The notes: a model not told the origin generated them from the sequence alone. A stretch of 64,000 bases of DNA from Segatella copri (GCF_002224675.1 NZ_NMPZ01000008.1:1-64000); one strand, 5' to 3'; positions 17,184 through 26,968 are shown, numbered from the stretch's first letter. Numbers and translations are program-made.

Positions 17184-17759
17184 ATGCTATTCAACTATAA
17201 TGAACATCGGATTTTTGCGTTCTCTGATACTCATGGGATGCACAAGTGGCTTCATATCCCAGAAGAAGCCGACATCCTGCTTTGTGCAGGCGATGTAGTG
17301 TCTGGATTTGGTAAGGATGGCATGGAGGACTTCTTTTCCTGGTTGTTAAGCCATCCCGCCAAACTTTATATTTTTGTCTCAGGTAATCATGAACTGTTCT
17401 TGGAAGACAGCTTAGAGCAGACAATTTCGCTCTTACCTAAAAAAGTAGTTTTCCTTCATGATTCCACCTTTGAGTTTGATGGGATATGTTTTGGGAATAT
17501 ATCCATGCGAAGCTTGCAAAGTAAGGAGCAAAATGTCCAATCTGCTACCAAAATGGACTTCCTGATTACCCATATTCCACCGGAAGGCATACTTGACGAG
17601 GATAGGGGAAGCCTTCCGCTATTGTTAGAGGTTTATCGCTCTCAACCTCGTTTCCATGTCTTTGGTCATGCTCATTCTTGTGGAAATCAAAGCAAGGGAG
17701 GTGCTTTTACGGAGTTTTACAATGTCTCACAGTTTAATGAACTTAGAAATAAGAAATGA
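17184..17759 (+). CDS. Calcineurin-like metallophosphoesterase
   Basis: 191 residues. Metal-site motifs in order: FSDTHG (about 12-17), AGDVVSGFG, SGNHELF, LITHIPP, and VFGHAHSCG. All five blocks of the family are present, so it should be an active two-metal phosphoesterase of the small cytosolic type (phosphodiesterase or nucleotide hydrolase). Substrate cannot be told from sequence. It converges with the 17781 gene. Confidence 0.88.
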   Translation: MLFNYNEHRIFAFSDTHGMHKWLHIPEEADILLCAGDVVSGFGKDGMEDFFSWLLSHPAKLYIFVSGNHELFLEDSLEQTISLLPKKVVFLHDSTFEFDGICFGNISMRSLQSKEQNVQSATKMDFLITHIPPEGILDEDRGSLPLLLEVYRSQPRFHVFGHAHSCGNQSKGGAFTEFYNVSQFNELRNKK

Positions 17760-17780
17760 GAAGTCATAACTAGACCAAGC

Positions 17781-18740
17781 TCATTTCTTATTAAACCACT
17801 TTACTATCAGTAAATATAGATCTTCTCCTAAGTTCTCGTCATACGATTGATACCATCTATAGTTTTTCCCATCAAGGTCGGTTATGATTTTTTTAATCTT
17901 GTTTTTTTCTTTTTCCAGCAACGGATGTTTTGAAGATGTTCTTGTAAGGATAAGAAAGCCATCCCAACCAGTAAAAGGGAGATTGAACATTTCAATCAAT
18001 TCTGTGATGTATTCCACTCTCTTATTTTTTTCAAAAGCAAAGCTGACATATTCCTTTTCCATCTGGCAGGATTTATGGTACAACCATTTAAAGTTCTTGC
18101 TATTTAAGCCTTGGCAGTTGTTTTTAGTAAGTCTTCTGATTAAGTAGTGGGTCTTACATATTTGTTTATATTGTACAAATAAGGAGTAAACCTTGTTAAA
18201 TGTATATAATTTCAGAAGTGCAATGTTTCGACAGTGTCTCTTCCTGATAATTTTATAAAGTTCTTGTTCTGACATTCTTTCGGGAACGCATTTCTTTGGC
18301 AAGAGAACTTTAATAACCAGCTTGTATATATTCATCACTAGCTTACTGAACTTAGTATTTTTAACGATGCCAAGACTATGAAATGGCTCAAGCACACCCT
18401 GTTGGTTATTTCTTATAATTGTTTCCATAATACTTGCGGCAATGCTTGAAGTGTCAGGACTTTCACAACCTCTAAAGATGACTTTGTACTTGCCTAAATT
18501 CTCCAAAGAATCCTTTTTATACCCTTCAGGCATGATAACATTCATGCCCAAAGGGTCTATGGAGGAATTCACAATCTGTACAATCATATAAGAATGCTCA
18601 GATGTTCCTGTCTGATGGCAAATACGGTCATAAGTCATTTTCATGAAAGGGGTAAAGTTGTCCCCCATTCCATAAACTTCCCATAAGATTTCTTCAATAT
18701 CTTCGAAAGATATACTTCTTAAATATTCAGCTATAGTCAT
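17781..18740 (-). CDS. Tandem paralog family member 4 (unassigned Bacteroidetes family)
   Basis: 319 residues. It shares with the next three genes the start pattern M-hydrophobic-EYL/ELL-S-x-FxDI, an early KxxYDxIC motif (MKMTYDRICHQTG), a middle basic helical region (YTFNKVYSLFVQYKQICKTHYLIRRLTKNN, then GLNSKNFKWLYHKSC) and a C-terminal strand-helix block ending GEDLYLLIVKWF. The family may be DUF6557, which I cannot confirm. This is the most diverged of the four and the last gene of the operon, 9 nt after member 3. Confidence 0.6.
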   Translation of the reverse strand: MTIAEYLRSISFEDIEEILWEVYGMGDNFTPFMKMTYDRICHQTGTSEHSYMIVQIVNSSIDPLGMNVIMPEGYKKDSLENLGKYKVIFRGCESPDTSSIAASIMETIIRNNQQGVLEPFHSLGIVKNTKFSKLVMNIYKLVIKVLLPKKCVPERMSEQELYKIIRKRHCRNIALLKLYTFNKVYSLFVQYKQICKTHYLIRRLTKNNCQGLNSKNFKWLYHKSCQMEKEYVSFAFEKNKRVEYITELIEMFNLPFTGWDGFLILTRTSSKHPLLEKEKNKIKKIITDLDGKNYRWYQSYDENLGEDLYLLIVKWFNKK

Positions 18741-18749
18741 TTTATAATT

Positions 18750-19760
18750 TTAAGAATATCCCACAATCAGCAAATATATGTCCTCTCCTAAGCATTTGTC
18801 AGTGGCATGATACCATATGTCAGGTTTGATTCCTTTCTCCTTGAGAATGTTTGATATGGCATCATTTTCTTCCGCAGAAAGCATAGATTCTGGAGAAGTT
18901 TTGATTTCAACCAGATACTTGTCCCATTTCTTGAACTTATCCGCATAATGCTCAAATAAGTCTATGAGATATACTATTCTCTGGCTTTTGCATGTGGCAA
19001 ATGAACGGAACTCCCTTCCTTTGTCATGGCCTTTTATTTGGAAAAGCCATTTAAAATCGGTGTATGAAAGTCCATCAACGTTGTTCTTATATAATCTTCT
19101 GATAAGATAGTCTATCTCATTGTATATTTCCAGTTGCTTGATTCTATTCTTGACACGGAAATTACGTTTTCTCTTTGCCCCATTGCAACGCCTTTCTCTT
19201 TTTTCTATAATATTTCGATCTTCAGAAAATACAGTTAGATTATATTCGTCTTGCCATTCTTCATCGAAATACCTAGTTTGTTTGCCTGGCAACTGATGTT
19301 TTGCATATCTTTTATAAATCAAACATGCTTTTTTTATATAAAGTGAGTCGTAGTCTAATTGAAAACTTTCTCCATCAAGACTATACCGCCACCCTGGTAA
19401 ATCATAAACAAGTTTAGCCGCAATTTCTTTTTGGGAGAAAAGACCAGGATTTCCATCATACCTAATTTCCTTTGAGGCGCATTCAGCTAAAGGCACCAAT
19501 TCGAAGTCCCATGTATTCATGCCAATATAGCCAGGAATAATGTCCCTATGGTCTATGAACTGAATCCAAAGATAAGGATTCTTACTTGGTTTTCCTTCAA
19601 TTCTACAGATACAGTCATATTTCATTTTGCATTCTTCCAGTTGGTGATCATCCGTCCAAAAATATGAATCCATTTTTTTTCGCCACTCTTCTATCATTTT
19701 TCTTGTGGGTGGTAGGATGTCATCAAAAGAGAATTGCTTTAAGTATTCTTGTACTGTCAT
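18750..19760 (-). CDS. Tandem paralog family member 3
   Basis: 336 residues of the same family: MKYDCICRIEGKP near the start, two-residue basic runs (NGAKRKRNFRVKNRIKQLEIYNEIDYLIRRLYKNN), then GLSYTDFKWLFQIKGHDKGREFRSFATCKSQRIVYLIDL and the closing GEDIYLLIV. No enzymatic motif is evident; the fold looks alpha/beta. It begins 18 nt after member 2, so members 2-4 form an operon. Confidence 0.6.
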   Translation of the reverse strand: MTVQEYLKQFSFDDILPPTRKMIEEWRKKMDSYFWTDDHQLEECKMKYDCICRIEGKPSKNPYLWIQFIDHRDIIPGYIGMNTWDFELVPLAECASKEIRYDGNPGLFSQKEIAAKLVYDLPGWRYSLDGESFQLDYDSLYIKKACLIYKRYAKHQLPGKQTRYFDEEWQDEYNLTVFSEDRNIIEKRERRCNGAKRKRNFRVKNRIKQLEIYNEIDYLIRRLYKNNVDGLSYTDFKWLFQIKGHDKGREFRSFATCKSQRIVYLIDLFEHYADKFKKWDKYLVEIKTSPESMLSAEENDAISNILKEKGIKPDIWYHATDKCLGEDIYLLIVGYS

Positions 19761-19778
19761 TTTCGATTTTTTAAATCA

Positions 19779-20819
19779 TTATACATCATCATCTATCGGA
19801 TGACCCTTTTTGAATTTCTGAATGAGAATCGTAAACTGTAAGTCAATAACATCAGAGTTTACCTCTGCTGTACCAAAGACGAGTTCTCCCTTTCCTGCCA
19901 ACTTCTGAAACTCGCTCTTAATCTCTTCTTTCTCTTTCAAGGAAAGAGGATGAAGAGATGATGCCTTACATAATACAACCAGCTTCTGAGGATTGGCAAA
20001 CTCATTCTCTGAATCCAGCTCGATGTACTTTATCAGTTTCTTCAGGTAATCCACTCTGCTGCTTTCTCCATAAGTGTGAGTCTCCATGTTGGTTAGCAAC
20101 ATAGAGAAACCATCATAGATGAAGTCCATGTCATGAAAAGTGATGTCCTTTCCACCCATGAACTTATCTCGGAGACCTTCATATTTTTCTCTATAGTCTA
20201 GATAGTCAATTCTCTTCTGCATACGATAGTCACGCTTCTTTCTGATATTGGATGCTTTGGCGATTCTCTTGTTGCAATAGTCCCAGTCTTCCATGCTCAT
20301 GGATATACTATCATGAGAAAAGAGCTTCATGGTTTCGAGAACCTCTCTCTTTTTATGTCCGGGCAAATAATAGAGATAGTACTTTTGTTCTAACTTTCTT
20401 GCCATAGTACCATAACAGGTGTGCATCTTGTGCTCGATTCTGTCCTCAAAGGTATCTTGGGTAGTCTGTGGCGTATAGCCATAGAAAGTACAACTCCAAA
20501 GAATCTTGGCTATGACTTCTTCTTTAGTAAGTCTACAGGCATCGTCAACAATAACTTCCTTGGCGACATTGCTTTCCCAAAGATCACCTTCACAATTGTA
20601 TACATTAATATATGGCTCTTCGTCCTCATATCCTTCAACAGGTTTAACCCACTCTACACGTATTTGGGGGTTCTTAATCTCGGATTCATCCGCTGGAGTA
20701 AGATGGCAAAGGATGTCGTATGCCTCACGATATTGTCTGATGCCCAAATATCCTTCCTTTTTTAAGGCAGGAATCAATGCGTCAAAATCCGTACTAAGTA
20801 AAAGTTCTTTCAGTTTCAT
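19779..20819 (-). CDS. Tandem paralog family member 2 (near-copy of the 21245 gene)
   Basis: 346 residues, close to identical with 21245-22303 through most of its length and diverging only near the C-terminus (from about residue 275). Features: MKLKELLLSTDFD start, YDILCHLTP, a basic helix RKKRDYRMQKRIDYLDYREKY, and GKDITFHDMDFIYDGFSMLL. It has its own promoter (plus 20844-20851). The high identity points to a recent duplication that also copied about 400 bp of upstream DNA. Function unknown. Confidence 0.65.
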   Translation of the reverse strand: MKLKELLLSTDFDALIPALKKEGYLGIRQYREAYDILCHLTPADESEIKNPQIRVEWVKPVEGYEDEEPYINVYNCEGDLWESNVAKEVIVDDACRLTKEEVIAKILWSCTFYGYTPQTTQDTFEDRIEHKMHTCYGTMARKLEQKYYLYYLPGHKKREVLETMKLFSHDSISMSMEDWDYCNKRIAKASNIRKKRDYRMQKRIDYLDYREKYEGLRDKFMGGKDITFHDMDFIYDGFSMLLTNMETHTYGESSRVDYLKKLIKYIELDSENEFANPQKLVVLCKASSLHPLSLKEKEEIKSEFQKLAGKGELVFGTAEVNSDVIDLQFTILIQKFKKGHPIDDDV

Positions 20820-20843
20820 ACACTTAACATTTAAAATTTATTG

Positions 20844-20867
20844 CAAAGGTAGTGCAAGGGTGTGCCA
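20844..20867 (-). promoter_or_regulatory. Promoter with GGCACACC block, upstream of member 2
   Basis: On the minus strand GCACACC, 7 nt, TACCTTTGC. The block lies in an inverted repeat TGTGCCA-N5-TGGCACA (plus 20861-20879), a plausible operator. The second copy is at 22328. Confidence 0.7.
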
Positions 20868-21126
20868 AAAAATGGCACAGCTTAAAAATATCTTTGAAGG
20901 CTATGATATTTTTATAAAATTTTTATAAGGTGTGTTGAAATATCCTCAAGACATGAGCCACCACAAAGATATACGCACATCAGAGAGCGTAGAATCTCAC
21001 TATGTTGATAATCAAACAATGTACAAGGTGGAATCTATGGTTTGAGCTAAAAAAGCATCAAATTGCTCCATAATTGAAAAAAATCCCCAAAAGGAGTGTG
21101 TTTCTTAGATTTTATTTGTATTTTTG

Positions 21127-21230
21127 CCATGTCATTCAGAGTTTTATTTGTTTTTTAAATGCAACACTAAGATAAGTGAAATTTCTGACATGGCATAATC
21201 CTGAGCAACTTATTGTTGCTCAGGTGCTTA
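21127..21230 (+). ncRNA. Candidate small RNA, copy 1
   Basis: A plus-strand -7 box TATTTTTG (21119-21126) precedes about 100 nt with two nested signals. GCCATGTCA pairs with TGACATGGC about 60 nt later, and CTGAGCAAC-TTATT-GTTGCTCAG (21201-21223) is a 9-bp hairpin followed by an AT-rich stretch. No reading frame longer than 10 codons. Copy 2 keeps the first pairing through a wobble change but loses part of the second. Speculative. Confidence 0.35.
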
Positions 21231-21244
21231 TAAAAAATATTAAA

Positions 21245-22303
21245 TTATGGTATTGCGCAAATAAGGTCATTGACATCTATAATAAGGCGTTTCTCATATT
21301 TCTGAACGAGTATAGTGAAATGGATGTCAGCCACCTCAGTTTTTATCTCTGATAAACCAAAGATGAGCTTTCCTTTTCCTGCTAACTTGTGGAACTCATT
21401 CCTGATTTCTTCATTTTCATCGGAGGAGAGTGGGTGTTGTGAAGGCACCTTGCATAATACAACAAGCTTCTGCGGATTGAAAAACTCATAGTCTGAATCC
21501 ATCTCGATGTACTTTATCAGTTTCTTCAGATAATCCACTCTGCTGCTTTCTCCATAAGTATGAGTCTCCATGTTGGTTAGTAACATAGAGAAACCATCAT
21601 AGATGAAGTCCATGTCATGAAAAGTGATGTCCTTTCCACCCATGAACTTATCCCGGAGACCTTCATATTTTTCTCTATAGTCTAGATAGTCAATTCTCTT
21701 CTGCATACGATAGTCACGCTTCTTTCTGATATTGGATGCTTTGGCGATTCTCTTCTTGCAATAGTTCCAGTCCTCCATGCTCATGGCTATACTATCAAGA
21801 GATGCGAGTCTCATTCTTTTGAGAACCTCTCTCTTTTTATGTCCGGGCAAATAATAGAGATAGAACTTTTGTTTTAACTTTCTCGCCATAGTTCCATAAC
21901 AGGTGTGCATCTTGTGCTCGATTCTGTCCTCAAAGGTATCTTGGGTAGTCTGTGGCGTATAGCCATAGGAAGTACAACTCAAAAGAATCTTGGCTATGAC
22001 TTCTTCCTTAGTAAGTTTACAGTCATCGGCAACTACAACTTCCTTGGCTACATTGTGCTCCCAAAGATCACCTTCACAATTGTATACATTAATATATGGC
22101 TCTTCATCCTCATAGCCTTCAACAGGTTTAACCCACTCTACACGTATTTGGGGGTCATTAATCTCGGATTCATCCGCAGGAGTAAGATGGCAAAGGATGT
22201 CGTATGCCTCACGATATTGTCTGATGCCCAAATATCCTTCCTTTTTCAAGGCTGGTATCAACATATCAAAATCCGTACTAAGTAAAAGTTCTTTCAGTTT
22301 CAT
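21245..22303 (-). CDS. Tandem paralog family member 1
   Basis: 352 residues; see member 2 for shared features. The C-terminus differs (LSEIKTEVADIHFTILVQKYEKRLIIDVNDLICAIP) from that of member 2 (AEVNSDVIDLQFTILIQKFKKG), so the duplication boundary or later drift affects the last 70 residues. It has its own promoter (plus 22328-22335) and no close downstream partner, because 426 bp separate it from member 2. Confidence 0.65.
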   Translation of the reverse strand: MKLKELLLSTDFDMLIPALKKEGYLGIRQYREAYDILCHLTPADESEINDPQIRVEWVKPVEGYEDEEPYINVYNCEGDLWEHNVAKEVVVADDCKLTKEEVIAKILLSCTSYGYTPQTTQDTFEDRIEHKMHTCYGTMARKLKQKFYLYYLPGHKKREVLKRMRLASLDSIAMSMEDWNYCKKRIAKASNIRKKRDYRMQKRIDYLDYREKYEGLRDKFMGGKDITFHDMDFIYDGFSMLLTNMETHTYGESSRVDYLKKLIKYIEMDSDYEFFNPQKLVVLCKVPSQHPLSSDENEEIRNEFHKLAGKGKLIFGLSEIKTEVADIHFTILVQKYEKRLIIDVNDLICAIP

Positions 22304-22750
22304 ACACTTAACATTTAAAATTTATTGCAAAGGTAGTGCAAGGGTGTGCCAAAAAATGGCAGAGCTTAAAAATATCTTTGAAGGCTATGATATTTTTATA
22401 AAATTTTTATAAGGTGTGTTGAAATATCCTCAAGACATGAGCCACCACAAAGATATACGCACATCAGAGAGCGTAGAATCTCACTATATTGATAACCAAA
22501 CAATGTGCATCTCGATTCCAAGGTGGAATCTATGGTTTAAGCTAAAAAAGCATCAAATTGCTCCATAATTGAAAAAAATCCCCAAAAGGAGTGTGTTTCA
22601 TAGATTTTATTTGTATTTTTGCCGTGTCATTCAGAGTTTTATTTGTTTTTAAATGCAACACTAAGACAAGTGAGATTTCTGACATGGCAAAAACCTAATC
22701 AACTTTTTGTTGCTCAGGTTCTTATAAATAATATTGAATTATAGTGTTGC
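22304..22750. repeat. Duplicated upstream region, copy 2
   Basis: Copy of 20820-21250. It holds the minus-strand promoter GCACACC-N7-TACCTTTGC (plus 22328-22349) and the second small-RNA candidate at 22622-22725. The inverted repeat around the operator has one change here (CTGCCA for GTGCCA). It abuts the start of the divergent 22766 gene. Confidence 0.75.
22622..22725 (+). ncRNA. Candidate small RNA, copy 2
   Basis: Counterpart of 21127-21230 with -7 box TATTTTTG at 22614-22621. The outer pairing GCCGTGTCA/TGACATGGC is kept by a G-U pair, but the terminator hairpin is weakened (CTAATCAAC versus GTTGCTCAG). Could be a decayed copy. Confidence 0.25.
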
Positions 22751-22765
22751 GGAATTTAGGTTATT

Positions 22766-23464
22766 ATGACAACATCAGACAAACAATTTGATTCGCAGTT
22801 TGATAAAGTTGAGAATCTTGTACACTATCCTTGGATAGGTTGCAACTATGCTTCGGCACCAAAACGTGTGCTTATCATGGGAGACTCGCACTATACGGTG
22901 AATGATGAAGGCAAATTCTGCCCAGAGGAATATGATAGATGTGTTACAGACAAGGAATATACAAGAGGAATCATTAATTGTGCAATAGTTAATTGTGCAA
23001 TAGAAAAAGGTAGCTGGAAATTCCATACAAACCTTCAGAAAACATTCTTGGATGAAAGCGACATGGATGTCGAGGGTTTTTGGAACAAAATAGCTTCTTA
23101 TAACTTCATACAGGAGCCTATGAAAGGCACACATGAGGTGCCCTCCTTAGCTGATTACGAGACGGCATGGAAGTGCTTAGCTGATGTCGTGCAGATTATC
23201 AAGCCAGATGTTTGCATATTCGTTGGATTAAGAAACGCAAAGGGTATAAATGTTCTCGATGAAACGGACGTGAAATATTCTATCCAAACATTGGACGAAA
23301 GAATCAGTTACAGTTCTCCTATACGAGGTGAATTGCAATTTGCTGATGGCTATCAGCTTCCATTCTATATGATTCATCATACATCAATGGGGTATAGCCC
23401 TCAGCTTTGGTACGACTTCTTGAACAAAGAGATTCCAGAGGTTGTCAGCTTTTTGGATAAGTAA
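22766..23464 (+). CDS. Hypothetical protein, 232 aa (possible uracil-DNA-glycosylase-like fold)
   Basis: An alpha/beta protein with RVLIMGDSHYTV near residue 34, a long helical middle and a later CIFVGLRNAKGIN strand-turn followed by YMIHHTSMGYSPQLWYDFL. The strand-then-GDSHY opening and the late strand with HHTS recall UDG-superfamily-like proteins of unknown activity in Bacteroidetes, but no catalytic signature is certain. It is divergent from the tandem paralogs and followed by the decayed IS. Confidence 0.5.
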   Translation: MTTSDKQFDSQFDKVENLVHYPWIGCNYASAPKRVLIMGDSHYTVNDEGKFCPEEYDRCVTDKEYTRGIINCAIVNCAIEKGSWKFHTNLQKTFLDESDMDVEGFWNKIASYNFIQEPMKGTHEVPSLADYETAWKCLADVVQIIKPDVCIFVGLRNAKGINVLDETDVKYSIQTLDERISYSSPIRGELQFADGYQLPFYMIHHTSMGYSPQLWYDFLNKEIPEVVSFLDK

Positions 23465-23683
23465 AAAATAACGTGAGTGACGTATGACGACAGAGGAAAA
23501 ACATTTGGGTGAATATCGATTGCCGACTGAATGGCTGTTATTGCTACAACATCTCCAATTCAGAAAATCTTGTTGATGGATAATTATCACGCTGGCTGCT
23601 CGATGCATATTCCACAGTCCACACGTTGTCGCAAGACACGTCGCTTAAAGACCGTAAAATCTTGAAAAAGCGAAAAAGAAACC

Positions 23684-25468
23684 GAGGGTGTGTCATAAGT
23701 CCATGACGCACCCTTTTTCGCAAAAACTCCTACTTGCAAGTTTTTGTCTTGTTCTTTTAGAATTTTTTCTGCTTTATTTACAACAAAGCCCAAATTTTCA
23801 CAAGCTCGGGCTTTGTCTTTCTGCAAAAAAGTAGTATCTTTGCAGAAAACTTTATAGAATATGGCAAAGATACAAATAAAATCCGAAACTAGGAAAGATT
23901 TGAGCTTTTTTCCTTCATCTTTTGACAATTATATCCCAAAAGATGATAAAGTACGTATGTTAGATTCCATAGTTCGCAGTATGGACAGTAAACCATTGTT
24001 AAGTACTTACGAAGGTACAGGTGAATTAACCGATTCCGTACAAATCACCTTCTGAAATGCATCGATTTCTATTTTGACAAGGTCGTGAATATCCTTGTAA
24101 AAAAGGGTGTTATAACCTTAGAGGAGCAGTACGTTGATGGTACCAAGATAGAGTCAAAGGCTAACAAATATACCTTTGTTTGGAAGAAGACAGTGCAGAA
24201 AAACCGTGAGAAACTTCTAGAAAAGGCAGCAATAGCTCTCAAGCAACTCAAAAAAAAATAAAGTATCTCTCAGGAAAAGAATATGATGAAGACACGGAGA
24301 GTTTGCTGGAAAAATCGTGCGACATAGACTCCACGGTAAGGAGTTACGAGCAACAGCTGCTGTCTATCCCGGAGGCGAACCTCTCAAAAAGAGAACGCAG
24401 CAAACTTGGCACTCAGATTAAACACTTATATAATTATAGTAATAAAATGCGCGAATACGAGTCTTCATTGGAGATTCTTGGCAACAGAAACAGTTTTTCC
24501 AAGACAGACAATGATGCCACATTCATGCGCCTCAAAGAGGATGCCATGAACAATGGACAGACTAAGCCTGCCTACAACTTGCAGATAGCCACCGAAAATC
24601 AGTATATCACGAACTTTGACTTATATTCAAATCCAACAGATACACTTACTTTCAAGCCTTTCATGCAGAAGTTCAAATGGAGACACGGTAGGCAGCCAAA
24701 AACCGTCACTGCAGATTCTGGCTATGGATCCTTAGAGAATTATGAGTTCATAGAAGAAGAGGACATGGTTGGTTACGTTAAGTACAACTGGTTTCATAAG
24801 GAGCAACACAGACCATTCAAGGAAGATGCTTTTAATCAGGCAAATCTCTATTATAATAAGGAGGAAAACTACCTGGTTTTCCTATGGGGCAACATATGGA
24901 AGAATGTGGGCAGCGACAGACTACGAGTGACTCCGGATATGTTTCCGTCATAACGCTTTACAGGGCCAAACGGTGTGATGGTTGTCCATTGGCTAGTAGG
25001 TGCAAGACTTCCAAGGGGGATAGGGTTGTCGGAGTTAATCACCGTCTTAATGCTTACAAGAAGGAAGCTTTTGAATTGTTGACATCTGAGCTAGGCTTGG
25101 AACACCGGAGCAAAAGACCGGTAGAGCCAGAGGCGGCTTTTGGACAAATGAAGTTTGATATGGGCTATAAACGATTCCGACATTTTGGCAAAGAGAAGGT
25201 TTATATGGACTTCGGTATTTATGCCATGTCTACCAACTAAAAAAAATGTTAGGAATAAAGCGACATGAATTGTAAAACTCAAAACAGCTGATGAAGCTGT
25301 AAGGGATAACTATGCCCAATTGGGAACTAAAGTGAGAAATCTATATCTAAGGAGACCAGAAAGTAAATATTATAAACATTCCGTTTCTAGTAGCTGTTAA
25401 ATCGAGATAAGGTTTACGGAAAATTATAGATAGAAAAAGGGTGCGTCATGGACTTATGACACACCCTC
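23684..25468 (+). mobile_element. IS1182-like insertion sequence, decayed transposase, intact ends
   Basis: Perfect 36-bp terminal inverted repeats at 23684-23719 and 25433-25468 (outer end GAGGGTGTGTCATAAGTCC). Each end is itself an imperfect palindrome. Between them lies a transposase with IS1182/DDE signatures broken into several frames. No clear target duplication is visible. The right end lies inside the 3' end of the MATE gene. The flank 23465-23683 holds only a 30-codon frame (23484-23576) that I do not treat as a gene. Confidence 0.88.
23861..25240 (+). pseudogene. IS1182-family transposase, broken
   Basis: Fragments in order: residues from 23861 (MAKIQIKSETRKDLSFFPSS, ...SMDSKPLLSTYEGTGE), stop at 24055; a stretch from about 24058 encoding EEQYVDGTKIESKANKYTFVWKK, stop at about 24261; the frame 24303-24953 with the DDE-region sequence TVTADSGYGSLENYEFIEEE; and the frame from about 24884 to 25240 with CDGCPLASRC and EPEAAFGQMKFDMGYKRFR. 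About 80 residues that normally follow YEGTG (the N-terminal DUF772 part) are missing, and at least two frameshifts separate the later parts. The protein cannot be made as one chain, so the element could move only in trans. Confidence 0.88.
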
Positions 25469-26819
25469 TTTTTACATTCTTCCAATGTATTCGATAGAGG
25501 GTAAGCATCATGAAGCCGGTGATAGCCCAAGAAAACGGGTATACCCACATCAGAAGCTTGAAATCGTTGAAGTGGGGTAACACTGCAAACACCCAAGCCA
25601 TACGGAGTACGCAGGTACCGAAGATGGTGACAAGGGTAGGGGCTATAGATTTACCCATGCCACGCATCGCTGACGCTGCCACCTCATAACTTGCAGCGAT
25701 AAACTGGATAACAAGAACATTATGCATTCGTATCTTTCCATATTCCAACACATGAGGGTCACCCGTGAAAAGCCCCAGGAAGAATTCATCTTGCCAGGCG
25801 AAGCACCAGTTACATAAAGCGCAAGTTAATGCCCCCAGAGCCATGCAAATCCAAAAAATGCGGTTCACTCGGTCGAGCTTGCCGGCACCATAGTTCTGAC
25901 CGATGAATGTAATTGCGGCTCCATTGAAGGCAGCGATGAAGAAATAGCTGTAGAATTCGAAGTTGAGTGCAGCTGCTGAACCGGCTATCGCTCCATAGCC
26001 ATAACCATTGATAGCAGACTGTACCACCACGTTTGAGAAAGAGAATACCATTCCCTGCAATCCTGCGGGTACACCTATCTGCAGCATTCGTCTCAGTTCC
26101 TTCCATTTTACACGCATTCTCTTGATGTTCAGTCGAAATGGTCCTTTCTCATGAATTAGGAGGTAGATGATGAGAGCTGCACTCACTGCATTGGCAATAG
26201 AGGTAGCGATGGCCACACCAGCCACACTCATATGAAAGACGATGACGAAGATAAGGTTGAGTATGGTATTCACGATGCCCGCCACCATCAGGATATAAAG
26301 TGGTCGGCGCGTATCGCCCATGCTTCGGAGTATTGCAGAACCAAAATCGAAGATCATGAAGAAAGGGATACCTAGGAAAAAGATGCGGAGATAAGTCACC
26401 GCCAAATCGAGAACATCGGCTGGGGTATTCATCAAAGTAAGAATCGGTCGAGCCACGCTAATGCCCAATACCATAAGAAAGAGCCCACTTACCAGTGCAG
26501 TGATTCCTACTGTTCCAATGGCATCCCGGATACTCCGCTTGTCATTTTGTCCAATGTGGTTGGAAATAATGACGTTGGCGCCCATCGAAACTCCCATAAA
26601 GAGATTAATGAGCAAACTGATGACTGGTGTGTTGCTTCCCACTGCCGCCAAAGCTTGGCTGCTGGCAAAGCGTCCCACTACAGCAACATCCACCGAATTA
26701 AACAATTGTTGCAAGATGCTGCTTGCTGCCAGAGGGAGGGTGAACACTATTATCTTCATGAGCAATGGTCCATGAAGCATATCAATCTGATTCCTTGATT
26801 TTGTATTATCCATATCCAT
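25446..26819 (-). CDS. MATE-family multidrug efflux transporter
   Basis: 457 residues with about 12 transmembrane segments. The start MLHGPLLMKIIVFTLPLAASSILQQ, VDVAVVGRFAS, SMGANVIISNHIGQND, and the repeated second-half pattern (IGVPAGLQGMVFSFSN, AITFIGQNYGAGK) mark the NorM/DinF-type MATE family, which exports cationic drugs using Na+ or H+. The last residues, KRGCVISP, are encoded by the IS terminal repeat (25433-25468), so the original C-terminus was replaced on insertion; loss of a few tail residues is probably tolerated. A minus-strand promoter TAACTTTGC lies at 26891-26899. Confidence 0.9.
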   Translation of the reverse strand: MDMDNTKSRNQIDMLHGPLLMKIIVFTLPLAASSILQQLFNSVDVAVVGRFASSQALAAVGSNTPVISLLINLFMGVSMGANVIISNHIGQNDKRSIRDAIGTVGITALVSGLFLMVLGISVARPILTLMNTPADVLDLAVTYLRIFFLGIPFFMIFDFGSAILRSMGDTRRPLYILMVAGIVNTILNLIFVIVFHMSVAGVAIATSIANAVSAALIIYLLIHEKGPFRLNIKRMRVKWKELRRMLQIGVPAGLQGMVFSFSNVVVQSAINGYGYGAIAGSAAALNFEFYSYFFIAAFNGAAITFIGQNYGAGKLDRVNRIFWICMALGALTCALCNWCFAWQDEFFLGLFTGDPHVLEYGKIRMHNVLVIQFIAASYEVAASAMRGMGKSIAPTLVTIFGTCVLRMAWVFAVLPHFNDFKLLMWVYPFSWAITGFMMLTLYRIHWKNVKRGCVISP

Positions 26820-26968
26820 TCAATCTTTTTCCTTTTTGAGTCCTTTTCGCTTTATCTAAAGAGTTTTTCTCTTTCATCCTGTTTTGAGGTGCAAAGTTAC
26901 TGCTTTTTGTTGAGATTGAGGAATCATAACCCAGAAATCTATTAAAATTCGGTAAAATAGCTAAGGAT

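Larger units (their letters stand above)
20820..21250. repeat. Duplicated upstream region, copy 1
   Basis: Nearly identical to 22304-22750. Together with the coding parts this gives two tandem units of about 1.5 kb (19779-21250 and 21245-22750). The block carries the promoter at 20844 and a possible small RNA at 21127-21230. Differences between copies are scattered substitutions and a 17-nt insertion near 22507. Confidence 0.75.
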
